This document shows, in pieces, positions 48,001-57,302 of a stretch of 64,000 bases of DNA; the first letter of the stretch is position 1, and each line of letters opens with the position of its first letter. The stretch comes from Tipula vernalis. Lineage: Eukaryota; Arthropoda; Insecta; Diptera; Tipulidae. Where the stretch lies: contig OY282558.1 of the NCBI GenBank assembly GCA_958295665.1, positions 308,174,092 to 308,238,091 on the forward strand, in the 5' to 3' direction. Below the pieces are notes generated by a model. That model was not told the DNA's origin. It did no database searches and worked only from the letters and a program-made list of their open reading frames with translations. A program made the position numbers and the translations under genes.

Positions 48001-48554
48001 AAATATATCACGATCCATCTACTGACGAAGGTAATCACAATAATAAATAATTCCATGTATTTTGAAATTAAATTTTTTTTATTTTATTTTGTTTTGCAGA
48101 TATTCGAAACATCCAAATTTGCAAATTGATGCATTATATTCTTAAACCTTCCGGAAAGCAGAAGCAAAATGACATAGTTTGGAAGTTTACAATCAACGAC
48201 TCGATACAATCATTTTTAATAGAAGTAATAGATCCAGCACATATACAAGAAAAGGTATATAATACTAAAACATTTTGCCTTTCGAGAAATTTAACGTTAC
48301 AACCGTTTATAATTTTTATTAATAACGATAATCCTCAGTTTTGTGTTGTGTACGATGAAATTGTTTATACATTCGACCACTTTTTAGTTGCGTTCGATGT
48401 TTGCTTTAAAACATTCTTTGTATTTAAGTTGTCATACCCAAAACAGTCAGAGAAATTTTGGCTCTTCATTCAAAAATATTTTTATAATATTACAACCAAT
48501 TTTGATAAAATTACACCTGATTTAGTAGATTTAATATCAGAAATAGATAAATAA
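42001..48554 (+). CDS. SAM-domain protein, seven exons, host of an intronic Harbinger
   Basis: Exons 42001-42142, 42206-42330, 42826-42990, 43400-43606, 43694-44032, 47877-48030 and 48100-48554 join into 528 residues with no stop. Residues about 28-100 form a sterile-alpha-motif fold (LHELLKQWSLESILPKLL, YLTELELSSIFQDDLGNKAR). A Ser/Pro-rich linker follows (SFSPSPLSLSPSASPLPPAD), then a conserved block VLANFLTPAGVKINSMYQDK, GKLYNRYRVMQK and WPLYQNTKGFRL, and a C-terminal globular part (FIIFINNDNPQFCVVYDEI). Similar SAM proteins occur beside the C2H2/DDE-like gene found next. I infer the pair is a transposon module, the SAM protein being an accessory factor. Intron 5 holds a 3.5-kb Harbinger element yet the frame is unbroken. 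Confidence 0.72.
42717..42764. mobile_element. 48-bp hAT-like miniature element
   Basis: CAGTGTTGGCATA at 42717 and TATGCCAACACTG ending at 42764 are perfect inverted ends around a 22-bp centre. The exact 8-bp direct repeat CTTAAAAA flanks it (42709-42716 and 42765-42772). CAGTGTTG-type ends and 8-bp duplications fit hAT elements. Lies in intron 2 of the SAM gene. Confidence 0.8.
44436..45594 (+). pseudogene. Myb/zeste-like accessory gene of Harbinger, split by a palindromic insertion
   Basis: Exons 44436-44648, 44714-44893 and 44956-45079, continuing at 45419-45594. Removing the insertion and one 13-bp duplicate restores an open total of 230 codons. The N-terminus is a Myb_DNA-bind_5/zeste-like helical domain (TSSEQLETYISFLEENPQF, YLEEKWGDLSKKLN, EWKQ-SLTHWKNQLKSRARKI). 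The C-terminus after the insertion is a heptad-like helix (SDCVSKIANLASERVEYEKK...). As present, translation would stop at TAA 45079-45081 inside the insertion, losing the coiled coil. Confidence 0.85.
45080..45405. mobile_element. Perfect 293-bp palindrome insertion with 33-bp tail
   Basis: 45080-45224 and 45228-45372 are exact reverse complements (145 bp each) around a 3-base loop AAA. They are followed by the unpaired tail TGTCACACTTGTTG... to 45405. The 13-bp sequence CAATATAATAGCT lies at 45067-45079 and 45406-45418 as a direct duplication. The insertion splits an exon. Confidence 0.9.
45654..45786. repeat. 34-bp tandem repeat, about four copies
   Basis: The unit AATTTGTGGAATGAAATAAA + CATTTAATTTTTTT recurs at 45654, 45688, 45722 and 45756. 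Each unit carries AATAAA, so it may multiply the polyadenylation signals of the convergent genes on either side. Confidence 0.88.
45808..47137 (-). CDS. HARBI1-like DDE transposase, five exons
   Basis: Minus-strand exons 47082-47137, 46855-47026, 46604-46794, 46393-46540 and 45808-46320 give 359 residues in one open frame. Motifs: LSTLHFLGHGSYQ, SQPSISQNIENVC (helix-turn-helix region), GVVGAIDCTHVGI (first Asp), NGKYPGSVHDAAIW, LIRDNGYPL (second Asp) and KARNTVERAFGILKSRFRC (Glu). Family role: excision and TTA-targeted insertion of Harbinger elements with its Myb partner. The ATG at 47137 is 490 bp from the right end. The gene is intact while its partner is broken, so the copy may still act through a partner supplied elsewhere. 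Confidence 0.9.
47631..47876. other. Remainder of SAM-gene intron 5
   Basis: AT-rich intron sequence right of the Harbinger element, ending in the acceptor TTCTACTTAG. Confidence 0.6.
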
Positions 48555-48605
48555 TAATTCAAAATTTTCACTTTTAATTTCTAACGTCATAAATTATTAG
48601 TTATT

Positions 48606-51000
48606 ATGTATACCTGTTTTATGTGTTCTGCTTTATTCGGCCAAATTCAGTTTTTATTAAAACACTTCACTTATATACACCAGCTAGGTCCATCTTCTGT
48701 CTTGCAGTGTTGTCAAAATAAATGCAATCAGTTATTTTCGAACCGCAATTCTTTTAAGCGCCACTTACAAAACAACCACTCAAAAAACGAAAATTTCATG
48801 CAACAAGCACAAGTTGCATACAACTCTATTCTTATATCGTCTGAAACGTCCGATAAATTAGTTGTAAATAAATGTAATACTGATTCATTGGAGAAAACGT
48901 CGAAAACCAATATCATCGATTTGACTAAAAAAATCCAAAACCAGTTATTAAAGTTTGTTTTAGAACTATATTCAAAAAGAACTTTGACTACTGTGTTAAT
49001 AGAAACAATTCTAGCAAGTTTTGATAGCATTTTGCAACTTTTGATTGCTACCCTTAAACAAATTATTTCCGAGTCTGAAATAGAAGTTTACCAGTTTCTT
49101 GATATTATTGCAAAAATATTTGATAAAGTTAAAACTGAATATTTGTTTAATATAGAATTAACTGAAACGATAGGGTATCAAAATCCACAGAAATGTGTAA
49201 TTCACAATGAAATACGACAAGTATATAAATCGGGTCAACCATTATTAAAAAAATTTAATTACTATTGCGTACTTTCGCCAATTATTTTTGAAATAAAAAG
49301 TTTTTTTGAAAGACCAAATATCCTCAAAGAAACAATAAATAATACAAATCGCTTATTGAATTCAAAGGATGAGTTACAAAACTTTGTTCAAGGTAAATTA
49401 TGGCGTAATAAACGAAAATTATTTTCACCCGAAGAAATTGTTCTACCTTATATTTTATACTATGATGATTTTGAAACTGGAAATGCATTGGGTAGTCATG
49501 CGGGGTCCCAATCTATTGCGGGATTTTTTTTTTACTTTCCAACTCTACCATCCGGTGACTTGAATTTAAATAATATATTGGTTGCACAATTAATGAAAAC
49601 AAATTATTTAAAAAGATTTGGTAGTAATCTATCTCTAAGTTATCTAATTGATTGCTTGAAGGAAATTGAATCTACAGGTATTTTAATAAATATAGAAAAT
49701 AATACCAAATGTGTTAAATTTGCTCTAGGTCTTATTATTGGGGATAATTTAGCTTTAAATTCTATAATGGGATTCAGTTTATCTTTTTCACATAATTATT
49801 ATTGTCGATTTTGTAAAGTGGAAAAATCAATTCTTGAGTGTTCATATACTGAAAATGTAGGGAAATTACGTACGGTGAATGACTACAAAATAGATATTGA
49901 AAGAAATGATTTTAAATTCTCCGGTATTAAATTTAATCCCTCATTTAACGAATTTAGAACATTTCATGTAACCCAAAACTACTACAGTGATATTATGCAT
50001 GATGTCTTTGAAGGCATTATAAAATTTGGGTTAGCACGAGCGGTAAAAATATTTATTTATGAAAAAAAATATTTTACGCTAGAGTTTCTCAATGCCAAAT
50101 TTAATTCATTTGATTATGGTGAAATCGAAGTTCAGAACCGCCCAAATTCAATCAAAGAAGAACATATAAAAACCCTAAATCTGCGTATGTCTGCTAGAGA
50201 GAGCTATAGTTTCTTAAAATATTTTCCAGTTTTTGTAGGGAAGAGTATCCCTAAAAATGATTCGTATTGGAAATACGTTCTCTGTTTATATGAACTTGTA
50301 GAATTCTTGCTCAAAGATTCTTTTACTCAAGCAGAAGTTAATGGTTTGAGAGAACTCATAAAAAATCACCATAAGAAATATGTAAGCTGCTTTAATACTA
50401 AATTGAAACCTAAACATCACTTCCTCTGCCACTATCCGCGTTTAATTGAACAGTCTGGCCCATTGAAACTATTAAGTTGCATGCGGATGGAAAGTAAGAA
50501 CAAACAAGTGAAAGAATATTCTAAAGTGTGTAGCTCACGAATTAATTTACCTCTTTCACTTAGTAAAAAGTGTTGTTACAGTTTTGCATTTAACATTATA
50601 TATCAACAGAAAAATGACATAGAAGTAATTAAAAAAAAAAATATTGCGATCTCATAATAATGTTTATTTTAGTATTTTGCATAGTTATTTAAGAAATGGT
50701 ACAGTGGAAATTATTTCAGCAGTTCGATATAAAGGAACGTTATTTAAAAGTGGTTTTCATATATATGAATCAGAGAAACTGTATTTAATTCAGGATATGA
50801 TAATGTCCGATAATAATTTGATGTTAATTCTGTTAGAAATTGAAATTAAATGTTTGGATTCGAACCTAAAAATTTTTCACACCGGGACAAAAAAAGGTGA
50901 CAATGTTTTGAAAAACATTAACACTCTGAAAACAAAAAAACCACTTCAATTACATACCTTTAGCGACGGAAAGAAATTTTTTCTACCTAGAACTTATTAA
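48606..51000 (+). CDS. C2H2-finger protein with CACTA-like transposase domain
   Basis: A 683-residue frame (48606-50657) starts with two C2H2-type fingers: CFMCSALFGQIQFLLKHFTY...H and CCQNKCNQLFSNRNSFKRHL...H. The large C-terminal region has YILYYDDFETGNALGSHAGS, GLIIGDNLALNSIMGFSLSF, YYCRFCKVEKS, YYSDIMHDVFEGI, LKPKHHFLCHYP and MRMESKNKQVK. The acidic and His motifs resemble the CACTA/TnpD transposase fold, and proteins of this build recur in animal genomes beside SAM-domain proteins. The last part (50644-51000) is in another frame after an 11-A run, reading LRNGTVEIISAVRYKGTLFK to the stop. Either a slippage in the A run has shifted the frame or the tail is joined in some other way. Start is the ATG before the first finger, 52 bp after the SAM-gene stop. 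Confidence 0.72.
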
Positions 51001-51045
51001 ATTTATTTTATTTTTAATTTTTATATGTGTATGAATATGCATGTA

Positions 51046-52357
51046 CAGGGTGGCTGAGACCAAATGTTACTAACTTCACTCTGCTGTCATTTGTGTAGTT
51101 GTCATTTTCGCGCATTAATTTTTTGACAGATTGAAGTTTGGTTAGTTGTTTATATGTGGTCAATAAATAATTGTTCTAAATTAATATCTTAATAAAAAAA
51201 TCGTAATGGAATTCAAACGTAATAGTGTAATTGCACTGTATTTGGGTGGAAATTCACAAACAGCAATAGTTCGTCAGCTCCAGCATTTGAATGTGAATAA
51301 AATGTTTGTGTATCGAACCATAACTCGATACAACGAAACTGGTAGCATCGCTAAACGCAACAGAGGCGGTCCTAAAAAGACAGCAACATCAAAAGAAATG
51401 ATACGAAAGGTGAAGAAACGAATCCAACGAAATCCTCGTCAAAGTGCCAATCAATTAGCCGCACGTCTACATGTTTCACGATACATCATTCAAACCATAT
51501 TGAAAAATGAACTACACTTGAAGCCCTACAAGATACAAAAAGTTCAAGATCTTACGGAGGCACAAAAAAAAGTTAGGCTTGAAAGAACACGAGCATTGAA
51601 GGCCTTGGCCGAACGTGATGAGATTCCAAAAATTGTCTTTTCTGATGAGAAAATTTTCACCATTCAACAGCATGTGAATAAACAAAATGATCGTGTTTGG
51701 TTAGAGGACAAGTCCAACGATAATTTGGACACAAGAGTTGCCATGCGCAAGCAATCACCAGCTTATGTTATGGTTTGGGCTGCAGTTACTGCAGATGGAC
51801 GCACTCCTCTGGTTTTCATCGAACATGGAGTCAAGGTAAACCAAGAGATGTACCGCCAAAAGATCCTAAACGATGCTTTGCTACCTTGGGCACGTAAACA
51901 CTTTGGTACGAACCGTTGGACATTCCAACAGAACTCGGCACCGTCACACAAAGCTCGAGCGACACAGCAATTTTTACAAAATTGCGTTCCGCGGCTGATT
52001 TCGTCGAAAGAATGGCCACCATATTCACCAGACTTGAATCCCATGGATTTCTCCATATGGTCCATTTTGGAGAGTAAGGTGTCCACTAAAAAATACGAAA
52101 GTGTTGATGCATTGAAGTCAGCTCTTGTTCGAGAATGGAATAAAATTCCGCAAGCCCACGTTCGGTCAGCATGCAATGCTTTCTATGGAAGACTGAATCA
52201 AATAATCAAAGTCAAAGGAGGTCATATCGAGCAGTAACATGTTTTTCATAAAATGTAATATGTTTTCAACATATTCCACGAAATTTCAATAAAAAATAAT
52301 CAAAATTAAAAAAATTACAGCGTTTTCATTTGGTAACACTTGGTCTCAGCCACCCTG
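51046..52357 (+). mobile_element. Mariner (maT, DD37D type) element
   Basis: 1,312 bp. Ends CAGGGTGGCTGAGACCAA at 51046 and the inverse TTGGTCTCAGCCACCCTG ending at 52357, with TA on both sides. Contains one full-length transposase frame. Clean ends and an open frame suggest a recent arrival. Confidence 0.95.
51206..52237 (+). CDS. maT-type mariner transposase with altered second catalytic Asp
   Basis: 343 residues, no stop. Paired helix-turn-helix N-terminus (NSVIALYLGGNSQTAIVRQL; NQLAARLHVSRYIIQTIL), GGPKK linker, catalytic IVFSDEKIF (first Asp), WTFQQNSAPSHK and PPYSPDLNPMDFSIW (third Asp). The second block normally reads QQD; here it is QQN (AAC near 51931). The spacing from this position to the last Asp is 37 residues, the DD37D signature of the maT family. 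Asp to Asn at a metal-binding residue should abolish cleavage, so I expect a DNA-binding but non-catalytic protein. The start is the first ATG, 160 bp inside the left end. Confidence 0.92.
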   Translation: MEFKRNSVIALYLGGNSQTAIVRQLQHLNVNKMFVYRTITRYNETGSIAKRNRGGPKKTATSKEMIRKVKKRIQRNPRQSANQLAARLHVSRYIIQTILKNELHLKPYKIQKVQDLTEAQKKVRLERTRALKALAERDEIPKIVFSDEKIFTIQQHVNKQNDRVWLEDKSNDNLDTRVAMRKQSPAYVMVWAAVTADGRTPLVFIEHGVKVNQEMYRQKILNDALLPWARKHFGTNRWTFQQNSAPSHKARATQQFLQNCVPRLISSKEWPPYSPDLNPMDFSIWSILESKVSTKKYESVDALKSALVREWNKIPQAHVRSACNAFYGRLNQIIKVKGGHIEQ

Positions 52358-52851
52358 TATATATGTTTATATGTATACATGTGCATATGTATACACATAT
52401 TTATATTTCAAACAAATTGGTTCATTAAATTTATTTTCATTTTTCTAATTTGTGATGTAAATTAAATTTTTAAATTTTACGCGCCGTACAGGCCTCCATT
52501 CGGTTGTTTTCTCATAGTGGAGGAGGGGTGGTAGGGTGGTTTTACAAAGTCATATTTTCTTTTACTTGATATGAATTCAAATTTTTACAAAAATTGATGT
52601 TTGAAATGTATCTAAACTAAATAAAATTTAATTTAAAATTTATTATATTTGCTATAATTAAATTATTAGTTATTAGTTATAATTATTATTTTATATTATT
52701 ATCTTTATTTACTAAATATTATACTTAATCAGACAAAATTATTTATTCATTCAAAAATAACTTATATGTATGTATGTATATACAAAATAAATAATATTGT
52801 ATAAATCAAATAAAATATGAATTTCATTTACTATGTAATAAAGTCAATTAA
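52358..52851. other. AT-rich flank right of mariner
   Basis: No gene seen. Contains a G-rich patch GGAGGAGGGGTGGTAGGGTG at about 52520, unusual here. Possibly the right end of the SAM/C2H2 element, but no inverted partner found on the left. Confidence 0.35.
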
Positions 52852-53312
52852 TATGTAATGTTTATGTATATAATATCCCTTATTTTTCTTAATATATATG
52901 TACATATCGAATGCATAATTCATGATACTAATTGGATAAACTATCTCTACGAGTGGTCAAATTATGTAATTGCAACGGATGTGCTGCACAAATTGAAAGG
53001 AGTAAGTATTCTTAGCGTTGCACGGTATATCCAAATTTATTGGATGATCGTAATCGTCTATGTATATATTATACAAAACATTTGCATGATTTATGTACAT
53101 AAAATCATTTATTATGTAATGTTTATCTATATAATATCCCATATTTTTCATAATATATACATATCGAATGCATAATTCATGATTGTAATTGGATAAACTA
53201 ACTCTACGAGTGGTCAAATTATGTAATTGTTACGGATGTGCTGCACAAATTGAAAGGAGTAAGTATTCTTACCGTTGCACGGTATATCCAAATTTATTGT
53301 ATGATCGTAAAC
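52852..53312 (+). repeat. About 260-bp tandem duplication, target of the long-LTR gypsy
   Basis: Copy 1 (about 52852-53100) and copy 2 (about 53113-53312) share TATGTAATGTTTAT, CATATCGAATGCATAATTCA, CTCTACGAGTGGTCAAATTA and GGATGTGCTGCACAAATTGA with few differences. The second copy resumes after the gypsy element at 62185 (CGTCTATGTATATATTATAC), confirming that the element inserted within it. Confidence 0.85.
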
Positions 53313-54783
53313 TGTAACAATTTAATTTAAAATTGTTACTGGGTGTTAACGTAATAATTTTTCTCCTCTTGATAATTAATGATGATGATCACCGCGTTGC
53401 GATATATGTATTGGGCCATTCAACGGTTTATCCCGGTTGGTTTTTTTTCTCTGCTTTATTGAGAATAAGCGGGTGCATCAAAAGTGGGGGGAGATGTTTT
53501 TTTTGTTGTCAAATGAATTTATTGAAAAATCATTTTTTTTTAGTCAGTCGGGTCGTGATTTTTGTCTGATAACAACAAATTGGTTATCACAAAGAAAAAA
53601 AAGAAAAAACATGGTGGTGTAAATATAACCAAAATAAAAATGATAAAATATTGTAAAATTTGAAATGATAATAATAAAATAATTAAATAATAATAATGAA
53701 TAATTCGTCAGTGTATATAAATAATTTTGATTGTAATATTCAATTTGATTCTTTTTTGTTAAAATTGTAAAAGAATTATTTTTTTTTTAAGTGCATACAA
53801 AAAAAAAATTGTGCGCTTTGAATAAAAAAAAATATAATAAAAAAAAAAAAAACAATATTGTTTAATTGATGAATGAGTTTCATTTTGTGCCTTAAAGTGC
53901 ATTAAAGACGATTTTCCTTGGTGGAATTAGTGCAATACACGCCATTATTTCGGCGCAAGCGTATATGTCAGTGAACTGGTGAATTTTTTTATTTTTGTTG
54001 AGAGATTATCTATTAAAAATCTAATACGAAGAAGCACTGTACAAGGTACCTGAAATACCGCTGCTCAGATGTACGCGACCGATTACAACAAACCGCATAC
54101 CGTTGTCAAATAACATAAACAAGCAACGATCACGGGTTGGAGTTAAAATTTATGAAAACGAGCTGTTCGAGCAGTACGATCAACAACGAAAATTCCAATT
54201 CCAATTATCCAGATTCATCGAGTGAGAGCACCAGCTTGTGTGATGGTTTCAACAGCAAGGACAGCCCAATTCTCGTAAACGGAAAAGCAGCTAAGATTTT
54301 TATTTTTTTTTATTATATAAAATTTATTTTTTTTTCTCTTTCTTAAATTATTTAAAATTTCAATTTGCATAATTATTTCTAAATTTCTGTAAATTTTCAC
54401 CATAGTGTTTTCGTTTTCGCATCATCGCATGTCTTATTTTTTTTGACGATAATTTATGATTTTTCTATCACACTTTGATTTTTTTTTCCGTTGATTTTGA
54501 TTTTGGCTTGACTATGAGCGAGTAAATTTAGAATGGGGGGGATGGGTCATTGAGATGTAGCTGATCGAGATCGGATGTTATGTGTTTTGGTTATTTTCCG
54601 AGATATTTTAGAGTGGTTTTGAAAACGGAATACCCACGACCAAATTTTACCTCAGAAGACTGAGCTCAGGCTAAACCAAATTCCTCTGGTTTACAGGGGA
54701 AATATTCCGTTTTTAACCACTAACAAACACGTAATGTGTTTTATGCTTACGTATGTGATAGTTTTTATATCCATACCGTAACA
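53313..54783 (+). repeat. 5' LTR of the long-LTR gypsy
   Basis: TGTAACAATTT to CCGTAACA. Opens with a hairpin (GTAACAATTT / AAATTGTTAC) and near its 3' end has a long stem-loop between AAAACGGAATA (about 54623) and TATTCCGTTTT (about 54706). Short frames inside it occur identically in the 3' LTR and show no protein-like features. Confidence 0.95.
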
Positions 54784-55577
54784 TAATGGCGCCCAAACAA
54801 ATACAGGGACCTTGAATCACAGTCACGTTTTCAAATGGAATGATGTTTATTGGTTTCCGGTGTAATGCATTTATGAATATTCTCCGCATATTGGATTTGA
54901 CATTGTACAAGCATTTAACCGTTTAGATTCCAGTTGGATCTCTATTTGACACGTGACGTTTATAGAATTATTTTTAAGGTACATTGTCCCACCATCAATT
55001 TAAATTTTCATATTAGAGTTCAAATTTTTGTTTATTTTAGTTTGCCTAAAATAATTGTAGGATTGTTGTCCTTTTATGCAGTTCAATTTATCTTTTTTTT
55101 ATCTTCATCGGCATATCTACTGTGAAAGTATTTGATTTGTTGCAAAAGAGAAAAGAATTGATTATTGGTTACTGAGTAATTGTTAGAACCAATCGTATAG
55201 TATTTCATGGCACAACTTATTGTCGTAATTTTTTTTCTCAACTTAATTTTTATAATTAATAATTTAATGTCCGATAGTTTCCGTCCGATCTTGGCTCTCA
55301 TCTCAATGGTTCATCTCCTTATTCGCGTGTGTATATTTTTTTTTCTTAATTACTTTATAATTTCAACATATATTTGATTATTTAAGGTTAAGGGGTATTT
55401 TCTTTATTTAATTTTTTTTAATTTATCGATTATTCTAATTACACAAACTACTGTGTAAACCGTATTGAATTATACCTATACATATATTGAAATATTAAAG
55501 ATTTAGTAACGTTTTTTTTGTTTTCTAAAAACTTTCGCTTTTGAAATATCAATTTTTTTTTAATTAAATTCTAAATA
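54784..55577 (+). other. Primer-binding site and 5' leader of the long-LTR gypsy
   Basis: TAATGGCGCCCAAAC at 54784 holds the TGGCGCCC primer site one step after the LTR. The remaining leader is AT-rich and non-coding. Confidence 0.8.
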
Positions 55578-57302
55578 ATGAACGCTGAACATTTAAATCC
55601 GGACGAGTTTGTCATAGAATGTTTAGTTCGCCAATTAAACAGTGGTCCTTTGGCAAATCTGGAATCGTTGCAAAAGTCACTAATAGATGAAACTGCCCAC
55701 CCGGCTATTAAACCATGTCGTGCTCATCCATCGGCCATAAAAAGGCCACAAGACGAAATTCGTGCTTGCACCAATAAATTAGTTGAGCATCGAAATGCTT
55801 TGCTAGGAATTACCAGCGCCGATGATACTAAATCGGAAGTGATTTTGCGAACAGGTTCCCGTATTTTGCACGTAACAGAACGATTAAAACGCTTATCATT
55901 TACTAGTCGTAAGTACAAACAGAAATGTCTCGATCTTATAGATACTTCACTTCAGTTAAGGGATAGCTTAAAATCACTTCATGATGAATCTACGGATCTC
56001 AACAAAACAATAGCTGAATTAAACGGCAATCTCTCCTTGCCAGCAGATGAAGTACCGACGTCCGAAGACGAAGCTAACACGGATGATAAACCATCGATTC
56101 AGTCTAAAGCCGAAACAGTACCATTGGATGGTGTATTTGCCCAAACTAGTAGTAAAAATTTATTAACCACAAAAGAAGACAAGCAAAAAGCTCCAATTCC
56201 GTTTTGTTCTGATATGCGCCCGGGGCAAAGTCGCTCGCTCGATATACAGGATACTTACAAAGCCGACGCCGGTCGGAATCAAAACATTGAAATCTATCGA
56301 ATGCGATATCCACCAGCAACGAAATGGAATATCTCTTTTGATGGTACGCCAGATGGGTTGACGATTGAAGCGTTTTTCTTTCGTTTTGAACACCTGGCAC
56401 GACATTACCAAGTCCCAGAAGGCAATCTATGTACAGAAATAGCAACAATTTTGAAAGGTGTTGCTTTGAATTGGTATTGGTGTTATTTAAAACTAAACCC
56501 CGGTTTATCGTTTATTCAATTAAAAGACGGTTTAATTGAGAGGTTTCAGGACCGTAGAACGGACCTTGATATCAGACAAATGATTGACGCCAGAAAACAA
56601 AAGGTAAAAGAACCATTTATGGTGTTTTACAATGAAATTCAGGTGATGACCTTACAATACCGTATTCCCCCTTCAGATTCTGAATTGCTCCTTATACTCC
56701 GAAGGAATATGAGAGCTGGCCTACAGAACGCATTGGCAGACAAGGATATTCGTTCTTTAAATGATCTGGTGAGACGCTGCGTGGCGCTCGAGGATTCATG
56801 GAAGCGAACCAATTATGAGCCAGAAATGATGTACGTTCGTAAACATGTAAGTGAGCTAGAAACACCAAATTGGTCCCTCGACAATAATCAATATACCTAT
56901 GCTTCTTCGCGGTCGGATCCGATAAGTGTACCTGAACATGAGCCTAGTAGTGATTTGTGTAACGATATTTCGGCTATATCTCTTACCAAAAGAACTGCCA
57001 CCAACCAAAATTTTCAACAACGAAATAAAAATGACGTTACCTTGGTATGTTGGAATTGTTGTGACATAGGGCATGGTTATTTTGATTGTGACAAGCCTAT
57101 TAATAAAATTTTTTGTTTCGGATGTGGACGGCCGGATATTCTAAAACCAAATTGTTTTAGGTGTCGGGGAAACGAGCAACCGAGGTTTCCGAATTCTGGG
57201 AATGCGGTTCCTCGGAACAGATCAATCCCCAGAGTTACCACAGTCGAAGCGGCGGCGAATACCGATCGCGAACTGGCGCGACGAAATCCGCATCATCCGT
57301 AG
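55578..57302 (+). CDS. gag: gypsy gag polyprotein
   Basis: 574 residues, open. N-terminal helical region, then the capsid-type retrotransposon gag domain (PPATKWNISFDGTPDGLTIE, NLCTEIATILKGVALNWYWC, FIQLKDGLIERFQDRRTDLD, about residues 245-340). Cys-rich fingers near the end: CWNCCDIGHGYFDC and CFGCGRPDILKPNCFRC. Gag packages the element's RNA. The pol frame overlaps its last 140 bases and lies at -1, so pol is probably made by ribosomal frameshifting. ATG at 55578 is the first in the frame. Confidence 0.9.
   Translation: MNAEHLNPDEFVIECLVRQLNSGPLANLESLQKSLIDETAHPAIKPCRAHPSAIKRPQDEIRACTNKLVEHRNALLGITSADDTKSEVILRTGSRILHVTERLKRLSFTSRKYKQKCLDLIDTSLQLRDSLKSLHDESTDLNKTIAELNGNLSLPADEVPTSEDEANTDDKPSIQSKAETVPLDGVFAQTSSKNLLTTKEDKQKAPIPFCSDMRPGQSRSLDIQDTYKADAGRNQNIEIYRMRYPPATKWNISFDGTPDGLTIEAFFFRFEHLARHYQVPEGNLCTEIATILKGVALNWYWCYLKLNPGLSFIQLKDGLIERFQDRRTDLDIRQMIDARKQKVKEPFMVFYNEIQVMTLQYRIPPSDSELLLILRRNMRAGLQNALADKDIRSLNDLVRRCVALEDSWKRTNYEPEMMYVRKHVSELETPNWSLDNNQYTYASSRSDPISVPEHEPSSDLCNDISAISLTKRTATNQNFQQRNKNDVTLVCWNCCDIGHGYFDCDKPINKIFCFGCGRPDILKPNCFRCRGNEQPRFPNSGNAVPRNRSIPRVTTVEAAANTDRELARRNPHHP

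Noticed and set aside
52858..53217. Open frames in the 260-bp repeat
   Set aside because: Low-complexity Tyr/Ile/His peptides in AT-rich tandem repeat, not conserved between the two copies in frame.
53333..54403. Short open frames repeated at 60734-61804
   Set aside because: They are duplicated because they lie inside the two LTRs; no protein-like features.
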